From NCBI GenBank assembly GCA_027486415.1, contig JAIXPC010000002.1, positions 372,001 through 436,000 on the forward strand: a DNA stretch of 64,000 bases, given 5' to 3'. Under the pieces are notes generated by a model. The model did not search any database and was not told where the DNA came from. It saw nothing but the letters and a program-made list of their open reading frames with translations. Both the position numbers and the translations under genes were made by a program. Shown in pieces: positions 1 through 8,380 of the stretch. This DNA is from Sphingomonadales bacterium (lineage in GTDB: Bacteria > Pseudomonadota > Alphaproteobacteria > Sphingomonadales > Sphingomonadaceae). How positions within the stretch are numbered: the first letter of the stretch is position 1; the number at the start of each line of letters is the position of its first letter.

Positions 1-333
1 GTCGAGGTTGAGGCCATAGAGCGTGTTGATGGTCGTGCGGTTGATCGGGATCGGCACCAGCATCCCATCCACCGATGCCAGCACGCGATGTTCATACGGC
101 CGCCATTCGGTGAACTGCGACAGGTAAGTGACGATGGCATCGCTGTTGGTGTGAAAGATGTGCGGGCCATATTGGTGGTAAAGGATGCCGTCGGCGCTGT
201 GCAGATCGTGCGCGTTTCCGGCGATATGGTCACGCTTGTCGACCACCAGCACCTTTTCGCCGCGCACCCGGGCCAGCCGTTCGGCCATGACGGCGCCGGC
301 AAAGCCGGCACCCACAACGATCCAGTCATGCAT
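1..333 (-). CDS. glf: UDP-galactopyranose mutase, N-terminal part
   Basis: This enzyme converts UDP-galactopyranose to UDP-galactofuranose, a precursor for surface polysaccharides, using reduced FAD. About 110 N-terminal residues are visible; the rest lies beyond the left edge. The start of the protein shows the Rossmann FAD motif (VGAGFAGAVMAERLA), followed by VVDKRDHIAGNA and a YGPHIFHT stretch typical of the family. I chose the ATG at 333 because a GTGGAG ribosome site lies 7 bases upstream; an ATG two codons earlier (339) would sit too close to it. The start overlaps the stop of the glycosyltransferase, so the two are probably translationally coupled. Identification is by family recognition. 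Confidence 0.93.
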   Translation of the reverse strand, partial: MHDWIVVGAGFAGAVMAERLARVRGEKVLVVDKRDHIAGNAHDLHSADGILYHQYGPHIFHTNSDAIVTYLSQFTEWRPYEHRVLASVDGMLVPIPINRTTINTLYGLNLD

Positions 334-1504
334 CGGCATACTCCACTTCGTTTTCCAGGATTTCGACGATGCGGCCGCGCATCGATGCCCACGTGCTGTC
401 CCACGACGATGTCGCCAGCTGGGCGGTGACGGCGCGGCGCCAGGCCGGGTTGGTGGCGTCGGCCATCGCAGTATCGATGGCGCGCGCAAATTCCTGTGCC
501 GTGGCCCCGATGCGAACCAGGCCGAGCGCAGCATAAGGATTGACGACGTCGCGCACCGGGGTCGAGACGACCGGCAGACCAGCGGCCAGGAATTCCGGCG
601 TCTTGGTCGGGCTGATGAAACGGGTGGCGTCGTTCAGCGCGAACGGCATGAAGCCGCAGTCCCAGTGATGGAGATAGGCCGGCAGTTCGGCATAGTCCCG
701 TCCGCCCAGCCAATGGATGTTGGGGCGCAGCGGGCGACTGGCCGGATCGATCTTCACCACCGGGCCGACCATCACGAATTGCAGATCGGGCCGCAGATCG
801 GCGAGCTGGCCCACCAGCGCCATGTCCATCCGCTCATCGATGACGCCAAAGAAGCCGACGCGTGGGTGACGGATGGCGGCAAGATCGCCTGGCTCGGCCT
901 TCGGCGCGGCGGGATCGCGGCGGAAATGCTCCACATCGATGCTGGATGGCACCGGGTGGATGTTGCTGTGCCGGTGGCGCTTGGCCTCGTACAGGCTGTG
1001 GCCGCCGGTGAAGACCACGTGCGCCCGCGCCATCAGTTCGGCTTCAAGCTGGACAATACGGCTGTCGGCCTGCGCGAACAGCGACAGCTCGTCCATGTTG
1101 TCATAAACGGTGACGGCGGCACCGAGGTGGCGGGAGAATTCCAGCGCCATCGGCGTGTAGTACCAGGCGACGGCCGGGACCTCGCCGGCGAGCAGACGGG
1201 TGAGCAGCCCGGCGAGCACGCCATTGCGCTTCACGGCAGGCAGATCCCGGGGCAGCAGCGGCGTCGCCACGGTCACGCCCTTGTCGATCCGCAGTTGCCA
1301 GCCCGGGTCGTCGCCAATGATCAGCTCGGGCTCTTCCACATAGATCACGCGGTAATCGCGGGCGGCGCGGGTGAGCAGGTGCTGCGGTCGCTGGAAGACA
1401 AAGTTCCAGCGCAGGTGCGACAGGCACACCAGGAGCGGGCGAGTCGGGGTGAGGGCGGCGCGGACAGACAGCGGCGCGCCGCCGGCAACGGCGTTGTTCT
1501 CCAT
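326..1504 (-). CDS. Glycosyltransferase (GT-B fold, GT4-like)
   Basis: A 392-residue cytoplasmic glycosyltransferase that probably transfers a sugar from a nucleotide donor during exopolysaccharide or lipopolysaccharide synthesis. An N-terminal acceptor domain begins near residue 25 (LSHLRWNFVFQRPQHLL). The C-terminal donor-binding domain contains FISPTKTPEFLAAGLPVVST, the usual nucleotide-sugar site with two spaced acidic or lysine residues. The frame is open further upstream, but the ATG at 1504 is preceded by a GAAGGTG ribosome site and gives a normal family length. It overlaps glf by a few bases, which suggests a galactofuranose-linked pathway. The exact acceptor and donor cannot be told from sequence. 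Confidence 0.85.
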   Translation of the reverse strand: MENNAVAGGAPLSVRAALTPTRPLLVCLSHLRWNFVFQRPQHLLTRAARDYRVIYVEEPELIIGDDPGWQLRIDKGVTVATPLLPRDLPAVKRNGVLAGLLTRLLAGEVPAVAWYYTPMALEFSRHLGAAVTVYDNMDELSLFAQADSRIVQLEAELMARAHVVFTGGHSLYEAKRHRHSNIHPVPSSIDVEHFRRDPAAPKAEPGDLAAIRHPRVGFFGVIDERMDMALVGQLADLRPDLQFVMVGPVVKIDPASRPLRPNIHWLGGRDYAELPAYLHHWDCGFMPFALNDATRFISPTKTPEFLAAGLPVVSTPVRDVVNPYAALGLVRIGATAQEFARAIDTAMADATNPAWRRAVTAQLATSSWDSTWASMRGRIVEILENEVEYADA

Positions 1505-1645
1505 GGTTTTCACCTTCAGCGGACGGTCTCGCAGACGTGCGTGACCATCCCGGACAATCGCTGAAGGCCGGCATTGTTCCCTGCCCTGCTGCCGCACCCC
1601 CGGCGCGCGCTGCCGCCAAGTGCCTGTTTGCAATCCACAACAAAG

Positions 1646-1672
1646 CGGGCCCGCAGGGTCACTGCGGGCCCG
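1646..1672 (-). terminator. Intrinsic terminator after the DUF2383 gene
   Basis: A perfect 11-bp GC-rich hairpin (CGGGCCCGCAG arms, 5-base loop) lies just past the stop of the 1694-2119 gene. On the minus strand it is followed by CTTTGTTGT, a modest T-rich tract. It separates the DUF2383 gene from the glycosyltransferase-glf operon downstream. Confidence 0.75.
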
Positions 1673-1693
1673 AAGGGCAACCGGGAACCGGCG

Positions 1694-2119
1694 TCAGAGC
1701 GTTGCGCGCATTTCGGCAAACACGCTCTGGTCGGCGCGCACCTCGTCGTGCAGATCTGCCACCATCTGACGTTCGCTGGCGTCAAGATCGCTGTCGTTCA
1801 GGGCATTTTCGATGGCCTCCAGAAAAGCGCTCTCGCCGCGCTCCACTTCGGCCAGCGCCGCCTTGGTGTCGTCCTGCACCAGCGACCTGAGGTTGAGGAA
1901 CAGCCGGTGCGCCGCGCCCGTCACCGTGCCTTCATCGCGGGCCCGCGACATGCCGGGCATCACCGTGGCGAATTCCTCGATCAGATTGGCGCGTTCATGG
2001 GCGCGGTTGGCAAAGAATTCCGCAATGTTGGGCGCGTCAGCGATTTCGGCGGCCTGCTGATAACCTTTCTGGCTGTCGACGAGCATCTGATAGATGGTTT
2101 CCAGATCACGCGAGGGCAT
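1694..2119 (-). CDS. PA2169-like four-helix-bundle protein (DUF2383)
   Basis: A 141-residue, all-helical, soluble protein without signal peptide. The pattern LETIYQMLVDSQKGYQQAAE at the N-terminus, the central FFANRAHERANLIEEF helix and a long acidic third helix match the DUF2383/PA2169 family of ferritin-like four-helix bundles. These are often induced in general stress or stationary phase; their biochemical role is not established. The residues that would bind metal in true ferritins are only partly present, so metal binding is unproven. It is a single-gene unit: a terminator follows, and a weak EcfG-like motif lies about 65 bases upstream. It sits beside a thioredoxin-reductase-like enzyme and a hemerythrin, which fits a stress island. 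Confidence 0.8.
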   Translation of the reverse strand: MPSRDLETIYQMLVDSQKGYQQAAEIADAPNIAEFFANRAHERANLIEEFATVMPGMSRARDEGTVTGAAHRLFLNLRSLVQDDTKAALAEVERGESAFLEAIENALNDSDLDASERQMVADLHDEVRADQSVFAEMRATL

Positions 2120-2182
2120 GGCTTGTCTCCTGTCGGCAAGGGTGGCGACGCCAACAGCATCCCTGCCGGCCGTCGGGGGCGA

Positions 2183-2208
2183 TAAGCGGCCAGCGGCCCG
2201 GATGTTCC
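2183..2208 (-). promoter_or_regulatory. Weak EcfG-like promoter candidate for the DUF2383 gene
   Basis: On the minus strand a GGAAC box (2208-2204) is followed after 16-17 bases by GCTTA, a poor match to the CGTT -10 box of the alphaproteobacterial general-stress sigma factor. The distance to the DUF2383 start is sensible. Only the -35 box is convincing. Confidence 0.25.
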
Positions 2209-2256
2209 ATCAGCGCGGCTGGTGCGGATCCGGCGCGGCGGGAAAGGTTCCGCCCT

Positions 2257-2859
2257 TCAGCCGAACGCGACTTCGTGGGCAGGTGTTTCCGCGGCGATGC
2301 CCACCGACGCGATGCGGACGCCGCCGCGCTCCAGTACGCTCGCCAGCATCGCCAGATGGGCCGCCGCGATGGCATCGGGCGGTGCGGCTTCGCCATGGCG
2401 CACGATGCCCAGTCCCATGCCGGTGGCAGCGGCGATGTCGGTCAGCACGGCCTCGGCCATCGCCTTGCTGCGCGCATGCACCTCGCCCCGTTCCACTGCC
2501 GTCGACAGCAGCAGGGTGCCGATCCGCGCACTGGCCGCAGCGTCCGCCAGATCGATGCTGACGGCAAGGTTGTTGCGGTAACAGCGGGCCGGGTGACGTG
2601 CCGCGTCGTGACCATCGTTGCTGGCGGCAGCGTGGATGATTGCCGCCACCTGCTCCCGCGCCAGCACCCGCCCGACGAGGGCGCGGTCACCAGCATTGCC
2701 ACGCACCAGCCGCGCGCCTGCCGGCACCAGTTTGCCATCAGATGACGAGAAATCATCCAGGATCACGACATCATGCCCGGCGCCGATCAGCGCTGCCGCG
2801 ATCCGGCTGCCCACCACGCCCGCACCGCCCGTCACCAGCACCGTGATCGGCCTTGTCAT
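2257..2859 (-). CDS. Short NAD-dependent epimerase/dehydratase-like protein
   Basis: A 200-residue protein related to the extended short-chain dehydrogenases such as UDP-glucose 4-epimerase. The N-terminal nucleotide-binding motif TGGAGVVGSRIA is intact, as is a DD dinucleotide-ribose contact (VVILDDFSS) and the GNAGD motif. It is only about 60 percent of the usual 320-340 residues: the C-terminal sugar-binding half is missing. The catalytic YxxxK appears as HARSK, so the tyrosine is replaced by histidine. The start has a GGGAGGG ribosome site. The gene follows the thioredoxin-reductase-like gene by 16 bases and is likely cotranscribed with it. It may be a degenerate enzyme or a nucleotide-sensing protein; catalysis is doubtful. 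Confidence 0.7.
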   Translation of the reverse strand: MTRPITVLVTGGAGVVGSRIAAALIGAGHDVVILDDFSSSDGKLVPAGARLVRGNAGDRALVGRVLAREQVAAIIHAAASNDGHDAARHPARCYRNNLAVSIDLADAAASARIGTLLLSTAVERGEVHARSKAMAEAVLTDIAAATGMGLGIVRHGEAAPPDAIAAAHLAMLASVLERGGVRIASVGIAAETPAHEVAFG

Positions 2860-2875
2860 CGCCACCCTCCCGCTC

Positions 2876-3805
2876 TCAGCCAATATCGGCCGGCATGACC
2901 TGGCCATCGCGTTCGCGCAGCCAGTTGTGCGCGCGGGTGGCGGCAATCGCGCCATGGCCCATCGCCACGCTGATCTGGTCCAGCCCCTCCACGATGTCGC
3001 CGGCACCAAACAGCCCGTCGACACCGGCACCGAACATCGCGTCGGCCGGCAACTTGCCCTTCTCTCCCAGCCCCACCCCCAGATCGCGAGCCAGCGCGCT
3101 GCGCGGCTGCGTCACCTCCACCGGGTACAGCACGTCGAACCACAAGGGCGCATCGTCGCCGATCCTGACGCCAATGCCCTGAGTGCCCGGCTCCAGCGCC
3201 AGCAAGCTGCCGTGCACCAGCGCCACGCCCCGCTCCAGCAACGCCGCGGCCTCGGCCGCCGGTACTGGCCCGTCGCCGATCGAAACCAGGGTCACGTCGT
3301 TTGAGAAGGTCCGCAGGAACAGCGCCTCTCCGGCGGCGTCTGCCAGCGCGCCAATCACGGCAATGCGTTTGCCGCGATGCTCATACCCGTCGCAGATCGG
3401 GCAGTATCGCAGCGTGCCAGCGGTGATCGCGGCGCGCAGCACATCGGGGGCGAGATCCATCGGATCGGTCGCCAGGCCGGTGGCCAGCACCAGCGTTCGC
3501 CCCCGAAACTCGCCACCGTTGTCTGCCGCCAGCACGAAATCGTCCCCATCTCGCGCCGCCGCCACGATATGCGCCTTCGTCAGCCTTGCCCCATAGCGCC
3601 CGGCATGGGCACGCATCTGGTCGATCAGGTCGGGCCCGGCGATACCGGCGGCAAAGCCCGGCACATTGTGGCTGCGCGGGATTGCCAGCGCGCGGGACCG
3701 GCCGTCGTCGATCACCAGGGTGTCCCGGCAATAGCGCGCCAGGTACAGCGCCGCGCTCAATCCCGCCGGACCACCGCCCACCACGATCGCATCGTGCCTG
3801 TGCAT
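2876..3805 (-). CDS. Thioredoxin-reductase-like FAD/NAD(P) oxidoreductase
   Basis: A 309-residue cytoplasmic flavoprotein of the class II pyridine nucleotide-disulfide oxidoreductases. The FAD motif VGGGPAGLSAAL lies at residues 9-20, a redox-active CPIC at 135-138 (the CxxC of thioredoxin reductases is usually CATC), and the C-terminal FAD contact GAGDIVEG around 270. The NADP motif region is IAVIGALADAAGEA, lacking the usual GxGxxA spacing, so cofactor preference is uncertain. It probably reduces a thioredoxin-like partner or another disulfide. It is transcribed from a good EcfG-type promoter about 60 bases upstream, implying induction in general stress, and heads a two-gene unit with the short epimerase. 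Confidence 0.85.
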   Translation of the reverse strand: MHRHDAIVVGGGPAGLSAALYLARYCRDTLVIDDGRSRALAIPRSHNVPGFAAGIAGPDLIDQMRAHAGRYGARLTKAHIVAAARDGDDFVLAADNGGEFRGRTLVLATGLATDPMDLAPDVLRAAITAGTLRYCPICDGYEHRGKRIAVIGALADAAGEALFLRTFSNDVTLVSIGDGPVPAAEAAALLERGVALVHGSLLALEPGTQGIGVRIGDDAPLWFDVLYPVEVTQPRSALARDLGVGLGEKGKLPADAMFGAGVDGLFGAGDIVEGLDQISVAMGHGAIAATRAHNWLRERDGQVMPADIG

Positions 3806-3862
3806 CTCAGATGGTTGCTGTGCGCCATGCGGTCATCGCGGCCTCCTCGCCCAACGACCGCC

Positions 3863-3887
3863 AACGCGTAACAGGCCGTTTCGTTCC
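3863..3887 (-). promoter_or_regulatory. EcfG-type general-stress promoter (thioredoxin-reductase-like gene)
   Basis: On the minus strand GGAAC (3887-3883), a 16-base spacer and CGTT (3866-3863) match the consensus for the alphaproteobacterial general-stress sigma factor EcfG exactly. The predicted start point lies about 50 bases before the ATG at 3805. It is placed back to back with a weaker motif for the hemerythrin gene. Confidence 0.7.
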
Positions 3888-3899
3888 CGCTGCGGCTGC

Positions 3900-3925
3900 G
3901 GAAACATATCCGCGCCATCGCGGTT
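3900..3925 (+). promoter_or_regulatory. EcfG-like promoter candidate (hemerythrin gene)
   Basis: GGAAA (3900-3904), a 17-base spacer and GGTT (3922-3925) match the EcfG consensus at four of five and three of four positions. It is about 35 bases from the hemerythrin ATG. The pairing with the perfect divergent motif makes it more believable than the boxes alone. Confidence 0.45.
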
Positions 3926-3960
3926 AGGGCTGGGCCACATTGCTGCGAAAGGAACCGACC

Positions 3961-4398
3961 ATGGCCGCCAAGGAAGACGCGATCTCGATGCTGAAGGACG
4001 ATCACCGCGAGGTGGAAGAGCTGTTCAAGCGCTTCGAAGCGGCCACCACCAGCCGACAACAGCAGTCCATCGCCACCGAGATCTGCGCCGCGCTGCTCCT
4101 CCATGCCGAGATCGAGGAGGAGATTTTCTATCCCGCCGTCCGCAACGCCATCGACGAGACCGAACTGGTGGACGAAGCCGAAGTCGAGCATCAAAGCGCC
4201 AAGCAGCTCATCGCCCAGATCGAAAGCGGCGATCTTTCGACCGACATGTTCCGTGCCAGCGTGATGGTGCTGATGGAATATGTGCAGCATCACATCGAGG
4301 AAGAGGAAAAGGAGATGTTTCCCAAGGTGAAGAAGGCCAAGCTGGACCTTGCGGCACTGGGGGAAAGCATGAAGGCGGCCAAGTCCGAGCGCGTCTGA
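3961..4398 (+). CDS. Hemerythrin domain-containing protein
   Basis: A 145-residue single-domain HHE hemerythrin, cytoplasmic, expected to bind a di-iron centre and sense or scavenge oxygen, nitric oxide or peroxide. The iron-ligand histidines and carboxylates are visible in order: DDHREVEE, LLHAEIEEEIFYP, EVEHQSAK and QHHIEEEEKEMFP. A longer frame begins at 3940, but the ATG at 3961 starts where family members start and follows GAAAGGAACC, a suitable ribosome site. It diverges from the thioredoxin-reductase-like gene with EcfG-type promoter motifs between them, so a role in oxidative or nitrosative stress is inferred. Confidence 0.9.
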   Translation: MAAKEDAISMLKDDHREVEELFKRFEAATTSRQQQSIATEICAALLLHAEIEEEIFYPAVRNAIDETELVDEAEVEHQSAKQLIAQIESGDLSTDMFRASVMVLMEYVQHHIEEEEKEMFPKVKKAKLDLAALGESMKAAKSERV

Positions 4399-4467
4399 CG
4401 CGCAGCCTTTGGGGGGGCGGGTCTTTGACCCTCGACCTTGGCCCGCCGCCCCCTTACAACAGCGGGC

Positions 4468-5424
4468 ATGCACAGCCACGCCCACTCGCACCCGCTGGGC
4501 GGCCATGATCATCATGGCCACGGCCATGCCCACGCGCCGCCGAATTTCGGCCGCGCCTTTGCCGTGGGTGTGGGGCTCAATCTCACCTATGTCGCGATCG
4601 AGGCTGGTGCCGGCCTGTGGTTCGATTCGATGGCGCTGCTGGCCGACGCCGGCCACAACCTGTCCGACGTTGCCGGCCTGCTGATCGCCTGGGGCGCCCT
4701 GGCTCTGGCCCGTCGGGCACCATCGCCGCGCTTCACCTGGGGCCTGTCGCGCTCTCCGATCCTCGCCGCACTGGCCAATGCCCTGATCCTTGTCGCGGCC
4801 TGTGGCGGCATCGCGTTCGAATCGATCCACCGCCTCACCGACCCGCTGCCGGTATCAGGGAATGTGGTGATGGCGGTTGCCGGTGTCGGCATCCTGATCA
4901 ACCTGGGCACGGCGCTGATGTTCATGCGCGGGCGCAAGGGCGATGTGAATGTGCGCGGCGCCTATCTGCACATGATGGCCGATGCGGCCGTTTCGGCCGG
5001 GGTGGTCATTGGCGGGCTCGTCATCGGCATCACCGGCTGGACATTGATCGATCCGCTGCTGGGCCTTGCCGTCGCGGCCCTGGTGCTGCGCGGCACATGG
5101 GGCCTGTTGACCGAATCGCTGGCATTGGCGCTGGATGCCGTACCCGCCGGGATCGAGCCGGATGCCGTGTCGGGCTGGCTTGGCAATCTCGATGGCGTCG
5201 CGGCTGTCCACGATCTCCACATCTGGCCGCAGGGCACGACCGGCGCGATCCTGACGGCGCATCTGGTGATGCCCGCCGGCCATCCGGGCGACGAGGCGCT
5301 GGCCAATATTGCCCACGCCCTGCACCACAAGTTCAACATCAACCACGCGACATTGCAGGTGGAAACGGGTGCTGATCACTGCCGGCAGGCCCTACCGGAA
5401 GCCGCGCATCATCATCACCACTGA
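4468..5424 (+). CDS. Cation diffusion facilitator family zinc/cation efflux protein
   Basis: A 318-residue inner-membrane antiporter that exports Zn2+ or similar divalent cations in exchange for protons (CzcD/ZitB branch). The first 25 residues are histidine-rich and the last five are all histidine, which suggests metal-sensing or buffering tails. Six transmembrane segments can be traced. The transport site is shown by LLADAGHNLSDV (HxxxD, near residue 60) and its partner HMMADAAVSAGVV in helix V. A cytoplasmic C-terminal domain with HDLHIWPQG follows. I chose the ATG at 4468 because it places the histidine tail at the start as in relatives. It stands alone, 47 bases before mmsA. Confidence 0.9.
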   Translation: MHSHAHSHPLGGHDHHGHGHAHAPPNFGRAFAVGVGLNLTYVAIEAGAGLWFDSMALLADAGHNLSDVAGLLIAWGALALARRAPSPRFTWGLSRSPILAALANALILVAACGGIAFESIHRLTDPLPVSGNVVMAVAGVGILINLGTALMFMRGRKGDVNVRGAYLHMMADAAVSAGVVIGGLVIGITGWTLIDPLLGLAVAALVLRGTWGLLTESLALALDAVPAGIEPDAVSGWLGNLDGVAAVHDLHIWPQGTTGAILTAHLVMPAGHPGDEALANIAHALHHKFNINHATLQVETGADHCRQALPEAAHHHHH

Positions 5425-5471
5425 TGCTTCTACGGGTGGTCACGCCCGGCCCGGCCCGATAAAAGGCCGCC

Positions 5472-6971
5472 ATGCGCATCATCGATCATCACATCGCTGG
5501 CCAGGCCGTCGCCGCCGGCACCCGCAGCAGCCCGGTTTTTGATCCCAATTCGGGTCAGGTCCAGGCCGAAGTCCGCCTGGCCGGCGCCGATCTGCTGGAG
5601 CAGGCCGTCGCCGCCGCCCGCGCCGCACAGCCGGGCTGGGCCGCCACCAATCCGCAGCGCCGCGCCCGTGTCATGTTCAAGTTCAAGGAACTGGTCGAAG
5701 CCAATATCGACGAACTCGCCCGTGTGCTGTCGTCGGAACATGGCAAGGTGCTGGCCGATTCCAAGGGAGACATTCAGCGCGGGCTGGAGGTGATCGAATT
5801 CTGCTGCGGCATCCCGCACGTGATGAAGGGCGAATATACCCACGGCGCCGGCCCGGGCATTGACATCTATGCCCACCGCCAGCCCATCGGCATCGGCGCC
5901 GGTATCACGCCGTTCAACTTCCCGGCGATGATCCCGATGTGGATGGCTGGCGTCGCCATCGCCACCGGCAACGCCTTTATCCTGAAACCGTCCGAACGCG
6001 ATCCCACCCTGCCGCACATGCTGGGCGATCTGTTCAAGCAGGCGGGCCTGCCCGATGGCATCTTCAGCGTGGTGAACGGCGACAAGGAGATGGTGGACGC
6101 CATCATCCAGCACCCCGACATCGCCGCGATCAGCTTCGTCGGATCGTCTGACGTGGCGGAATATATCCATGCCGAAGGCTGCAAGCGCGGCAAGCGCGTG
6201 CAGGCGATGGGCGGCGCCAAGAACCACGCCGTGGTGATGCCGGATGCCGATCTCGATCAGGTGGTGCGCGATCTGGCCGGTGCCGCCTTCGGTTCGGCCG
6301 GCGAACGCTGCATGGCGCTGCCGGTGGTGGTGCCCGTGGGTGAGGCCACTGCCGAGGCCCTGCGCGCCAAACTGCTCCCCGCCATCGCGGCGCTGCGCAT
6401 CGGCACGTCGACCGATCCCGACGCCGATTACGGCCCGGTCGTCACCGCCGCCCACAAGGCGCGGATCGAAAGCTACATCCAGATGGGTGTGGACGAAGGT
6501 GCGGAGCTGGTCGTTGATGGCCGCGGCTTCACCCTGCAGGGCCACGAAAACGGCTTCTTCATCGGCCCCAGCCTGTTTGATCACGTGCAGCCGCACATGC
6601 AGTCCTATCGCGACGAGATCTTCGGCCCCGTCCTCCAGATCGTGCGCGCCCCCGATTTCGAAAGCGCGCTGGCCCTGCCCAGCCAGCACCAATATGGCAA
6701 CGGCGTCGCCATCTTCACGCGGAACGGCCACGCCGCCCGCGAATTCGCGGCGCGGGTGAATGTCGGCATGGTCGGCATCAACGTGCCGATCCCGGTGCCG
6801 GTCGCCTATCACAGCTTTGGCGGCTGGAAGCGTTCGGCCTTTGGCGACATCGGCCAGCACGGCATGGAAGGCGTGCAGTTCTGGACCAAGCGCAAGACGG
6901 TCACGGGCCGCTGGCCCGATGGCGGCGTTGGCGATACCGGCAGCGCCTTTGTCATTCCCACGATGGGTTGA
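5472..6971 (+). CDS. mmsA: Methylmalonate-semialdehyde dehydrogenase (CoA-acylating)
   Basis: Converts methylmalonate semialdehyde, from valine or thymine breakdown, to propionyl-CoA with NAD and CoA. The 499-residue length is normal for MmsA. The catalytic cysteine is C280 in [12 protein letters not shown], a context specific to the CoA-acylating branch; [13 protein letters not shown] and KPSERDP are the family's cofactor-binding segments. It begins the valine catabolic group, with enoyl-CoA hydratase directly after (8 bases) and mmsB further on. Identification is by strong family recognition. Confidence 0.95.
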   Translation: MRIIDHHIAGQAVAAGTRSSPVFDPNSGQVQAEVRLAGADLLEQAVAAARAAQPGWAATNPQRRARVMFKFKELVEANIDELARVLSSEHGKVLADSKGDIQRGLEVIEFCCGIPHVMKGEYTHGAGPGIDIYAHRQPIGIGAGITPFNFPAMIPMWMAGVAIATGNAFILKPSERDPTLPHMLGDLFKQAGLPDGIFSVVNGDKEMVDAIIQHPDIAAISFVGSSDVAEYIHAEGCKRGKRVQAMGGAKNHAVVMPDADLDQVVRDLAGAAFGSAGERCMALPVVVPVGEATAEALRAKLLPAIAALRIGTSTDPDADYGPVVTAAHKARIESYIQMGVDEGAELVVDGRGFTLQGHENGFFIGPSLFDHVQPHMQSYRDEIFGPVLQIVRAPDFESALALPSQHQYGNGVAIFTRNGHAAREFAARVNVGMVGINVPIPVPVAYHSFGGWKRSAFGDIGQHGMEGVQFWTKRKTVTGRWPDGGVGDTGSAFVIPTMG

Positions 6972-6979
6972 GGGGACCA

Positions 6980-7753
6980 ATGGCTTACGAAACCATCCTC
7001 GTCGAACAGCATGACGCCGTCACGCTGGTGCGCCTCAACCGCCCGCAGGCGCTGAACGCGCTGAACAGCCAGGTGCTGGCCGATCTTATCGCCGCGTTCG
7101 AAGCCTATGACGGCGATCCGTCGCAGCGCTGCCTGGTCATCACCGGCAGCGAAAAGGCCTTTGCGGCCGGCGCTGACATCAAGGAGATGAGCGGCCAGAG
7201 CTTCGCCCAGATGTATGGCGGCAATTTCTTCGCCGGCTATGACCGGGTGACGGCGACGCGCAAGCCTTGGATCGCGGCGGTCAGCGGCTTCGCGCTCGGC
7301 GGCGGCTGCGAACTCGCCATGATGGCCGACATCATCATTGCCGCGGAGAACGCCAAGTTCGGCCAGCCCGAAATCAAGTTGGGCGTCACCCCCGGAATGG
7401 GCGGATCGCAGCGGCTGGGGCGCGCCATCGGCAAGGCCAAGGCGATGGAAATGTGCCTGACCGGGCGCATGATGGACGCCGCCGAGGCCGAGCGGTCGGG
7501 CCTGGTCGCCCGTGTCGTCCCCACTGAAACCTTGCTTGATGAAGCCGTGAAACTCGCCGCCACCATCGCCGGCATGGCACCGCTGGCCAGCATCGCCGTG
7601 AAGGAGGAGATCGACGCCACCTTCGAGATGAGCCTGAAGGAAGGCGTGCGTTTCGAGCGCCGGCTGTTCCACGGCCTGTTCGGCAGTGCCGACCAGAAGG
7701 AAGGCATGGCGGCCTTCGTCGAGAAGCGGCCCGGCAACTGGACGGGCGAATAA
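6980..7753 (+). CDS. Enoyl-CoA hydratase
   Basis: A 257-residue crotonase that adds water to a trans-2-enoyl-CoA. In this cluster it most likely hydrates methacrylyl-CoA in valine degradation, although a general fatty-acid role is possible. The oxyanion-hole motifs are clear: [11 protein letters not shown] near residue 60 and [17 protein letters not shown] near 105. The catalytic glutamates fall in GGGCELAM and in the [13 protein letters not shown] stretch. The frame is open from a TTG at 6968, but the ATG at 6980 has a GAGGGGACC ribosome site. It is transcribed with mmsA and meets the inverted unknown gene tail to tail with no gap. Confidence 0.92.
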   Translation: MAYETILVEQHDAVTLVRLNRPQALNALNSQVLADLIAAFEAYDGDPSQRCLVITGSEKAFAAGADIKEMSGQSFAQMYGGNFFAGYDRVTATRKPWIAAVSGFALGGGCELAMMADIIIAAENAKFGQPEIKLGVTPGMGGSQRLGRAIGKAKAMEMCLTGRMMDAAEAERSGLVARVVPTETLLDEAVKLAATIAGMAPLASIAVKEEIDATFEMSLKEGVRFERRLFHGLFGSADQKEGMAAFVEKRPGNWTGE

Positions 7754-8266
7754 TCAGGCTTTCAAGGCGCGCTTCACGGCGTCGGCATAGGCCGCGATCA
7801 CCTGCTCCAGCACCGCCGGGCGGCCTTTCGGCCCGGCAATCAGGCTGCTGTGGACATAGTCGCGCAGCCGCTCGTGCAGCCAGGCGGTGCGACCCAACGG
7901 CAGCATCGCCATCATCGCCTCGCCCAGATCAAACACCCTGCCCTTGCCGGCCAGCGCATAATCATCGCCGCGCACCCGCACCGCCTCCACATCGGCGAGC
8001 AGCGCCAGCTCCTCGTTGGCGGCCTCCAGCAATTGCGCCGCCAGCGGCTCCGCGGCGGAGCGTAGCAGCGTCTTCACCCGGTCGGACAGGAAATCGCGCT
8101 GGCCAAACATCAGGTTTCCGGTGCCCAGCCGGCTCGCTTCCGCCTCGGCGTGGGCAACCAGATCGGCGGCCAGATCGCGAAACGCGCGCTCCGCCGTCTC
8201 GCTGTGGCGCTGGCGCCAGGCGCGCAGATCACCGCCGATCATGAACCTGTTGATGATCGTCCGCAC
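7754..8266 (-). CDS. Unknown helical protein within the valine cluster
   Basis: A 170-residue protein I do not recognise. It has no signal peptide or transmembrane segment and is rich in alanine, arginine and leucine with alternating charges, which predicts a mostly helical soluble fold. I chose a GTG at 8266 because AAGGA lies 7 bases upstream; an internal ATG at 8242 is an alternative. It is inverted between the enoyl-CoA hydratase and mmsB. Its stop abuts the hydratase stop with no intergenic base, and its promoter must share the 114-bp divergent region with mmsB. The position suggests a local or coregulated role, but nothing in the sequence proves a link to valine metabolism. Confidence 0.6.
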   Translation of the reverse strand: MRTIINRFMIGGDLRAWRQRHSETAERAFRDLAADLVAHAEAEASRLGTGNLMFGQRDFLSDRVKTLLRSAAEPLAAQLLEAANEELALLADVEAVRVRGDDYALAGKGRVFDLGEAMMAMLPLGRTAWLHERLRDYVHSSLIAGPKGRPAVLEQVIAAYADAVKRALKA

Positions 8267-8380
8267 GCGTGATTCCTTGGGCAAAACGCAAGGCTGATTT
8301 GGCAATCGAAACCGTGCATGGCAAGGCGAACCCACAGCCAGCCCCACATTCAGCCCCACATCCCGCAAGGAACGAAGATC

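Noticed and set aside
5430-6980. A 516-codon antisense frame over mmsA
   Set aside because: The translation is a His/Gly/Arg-rich shadow of a strongly recognised dehydrogenase on the plus strand.
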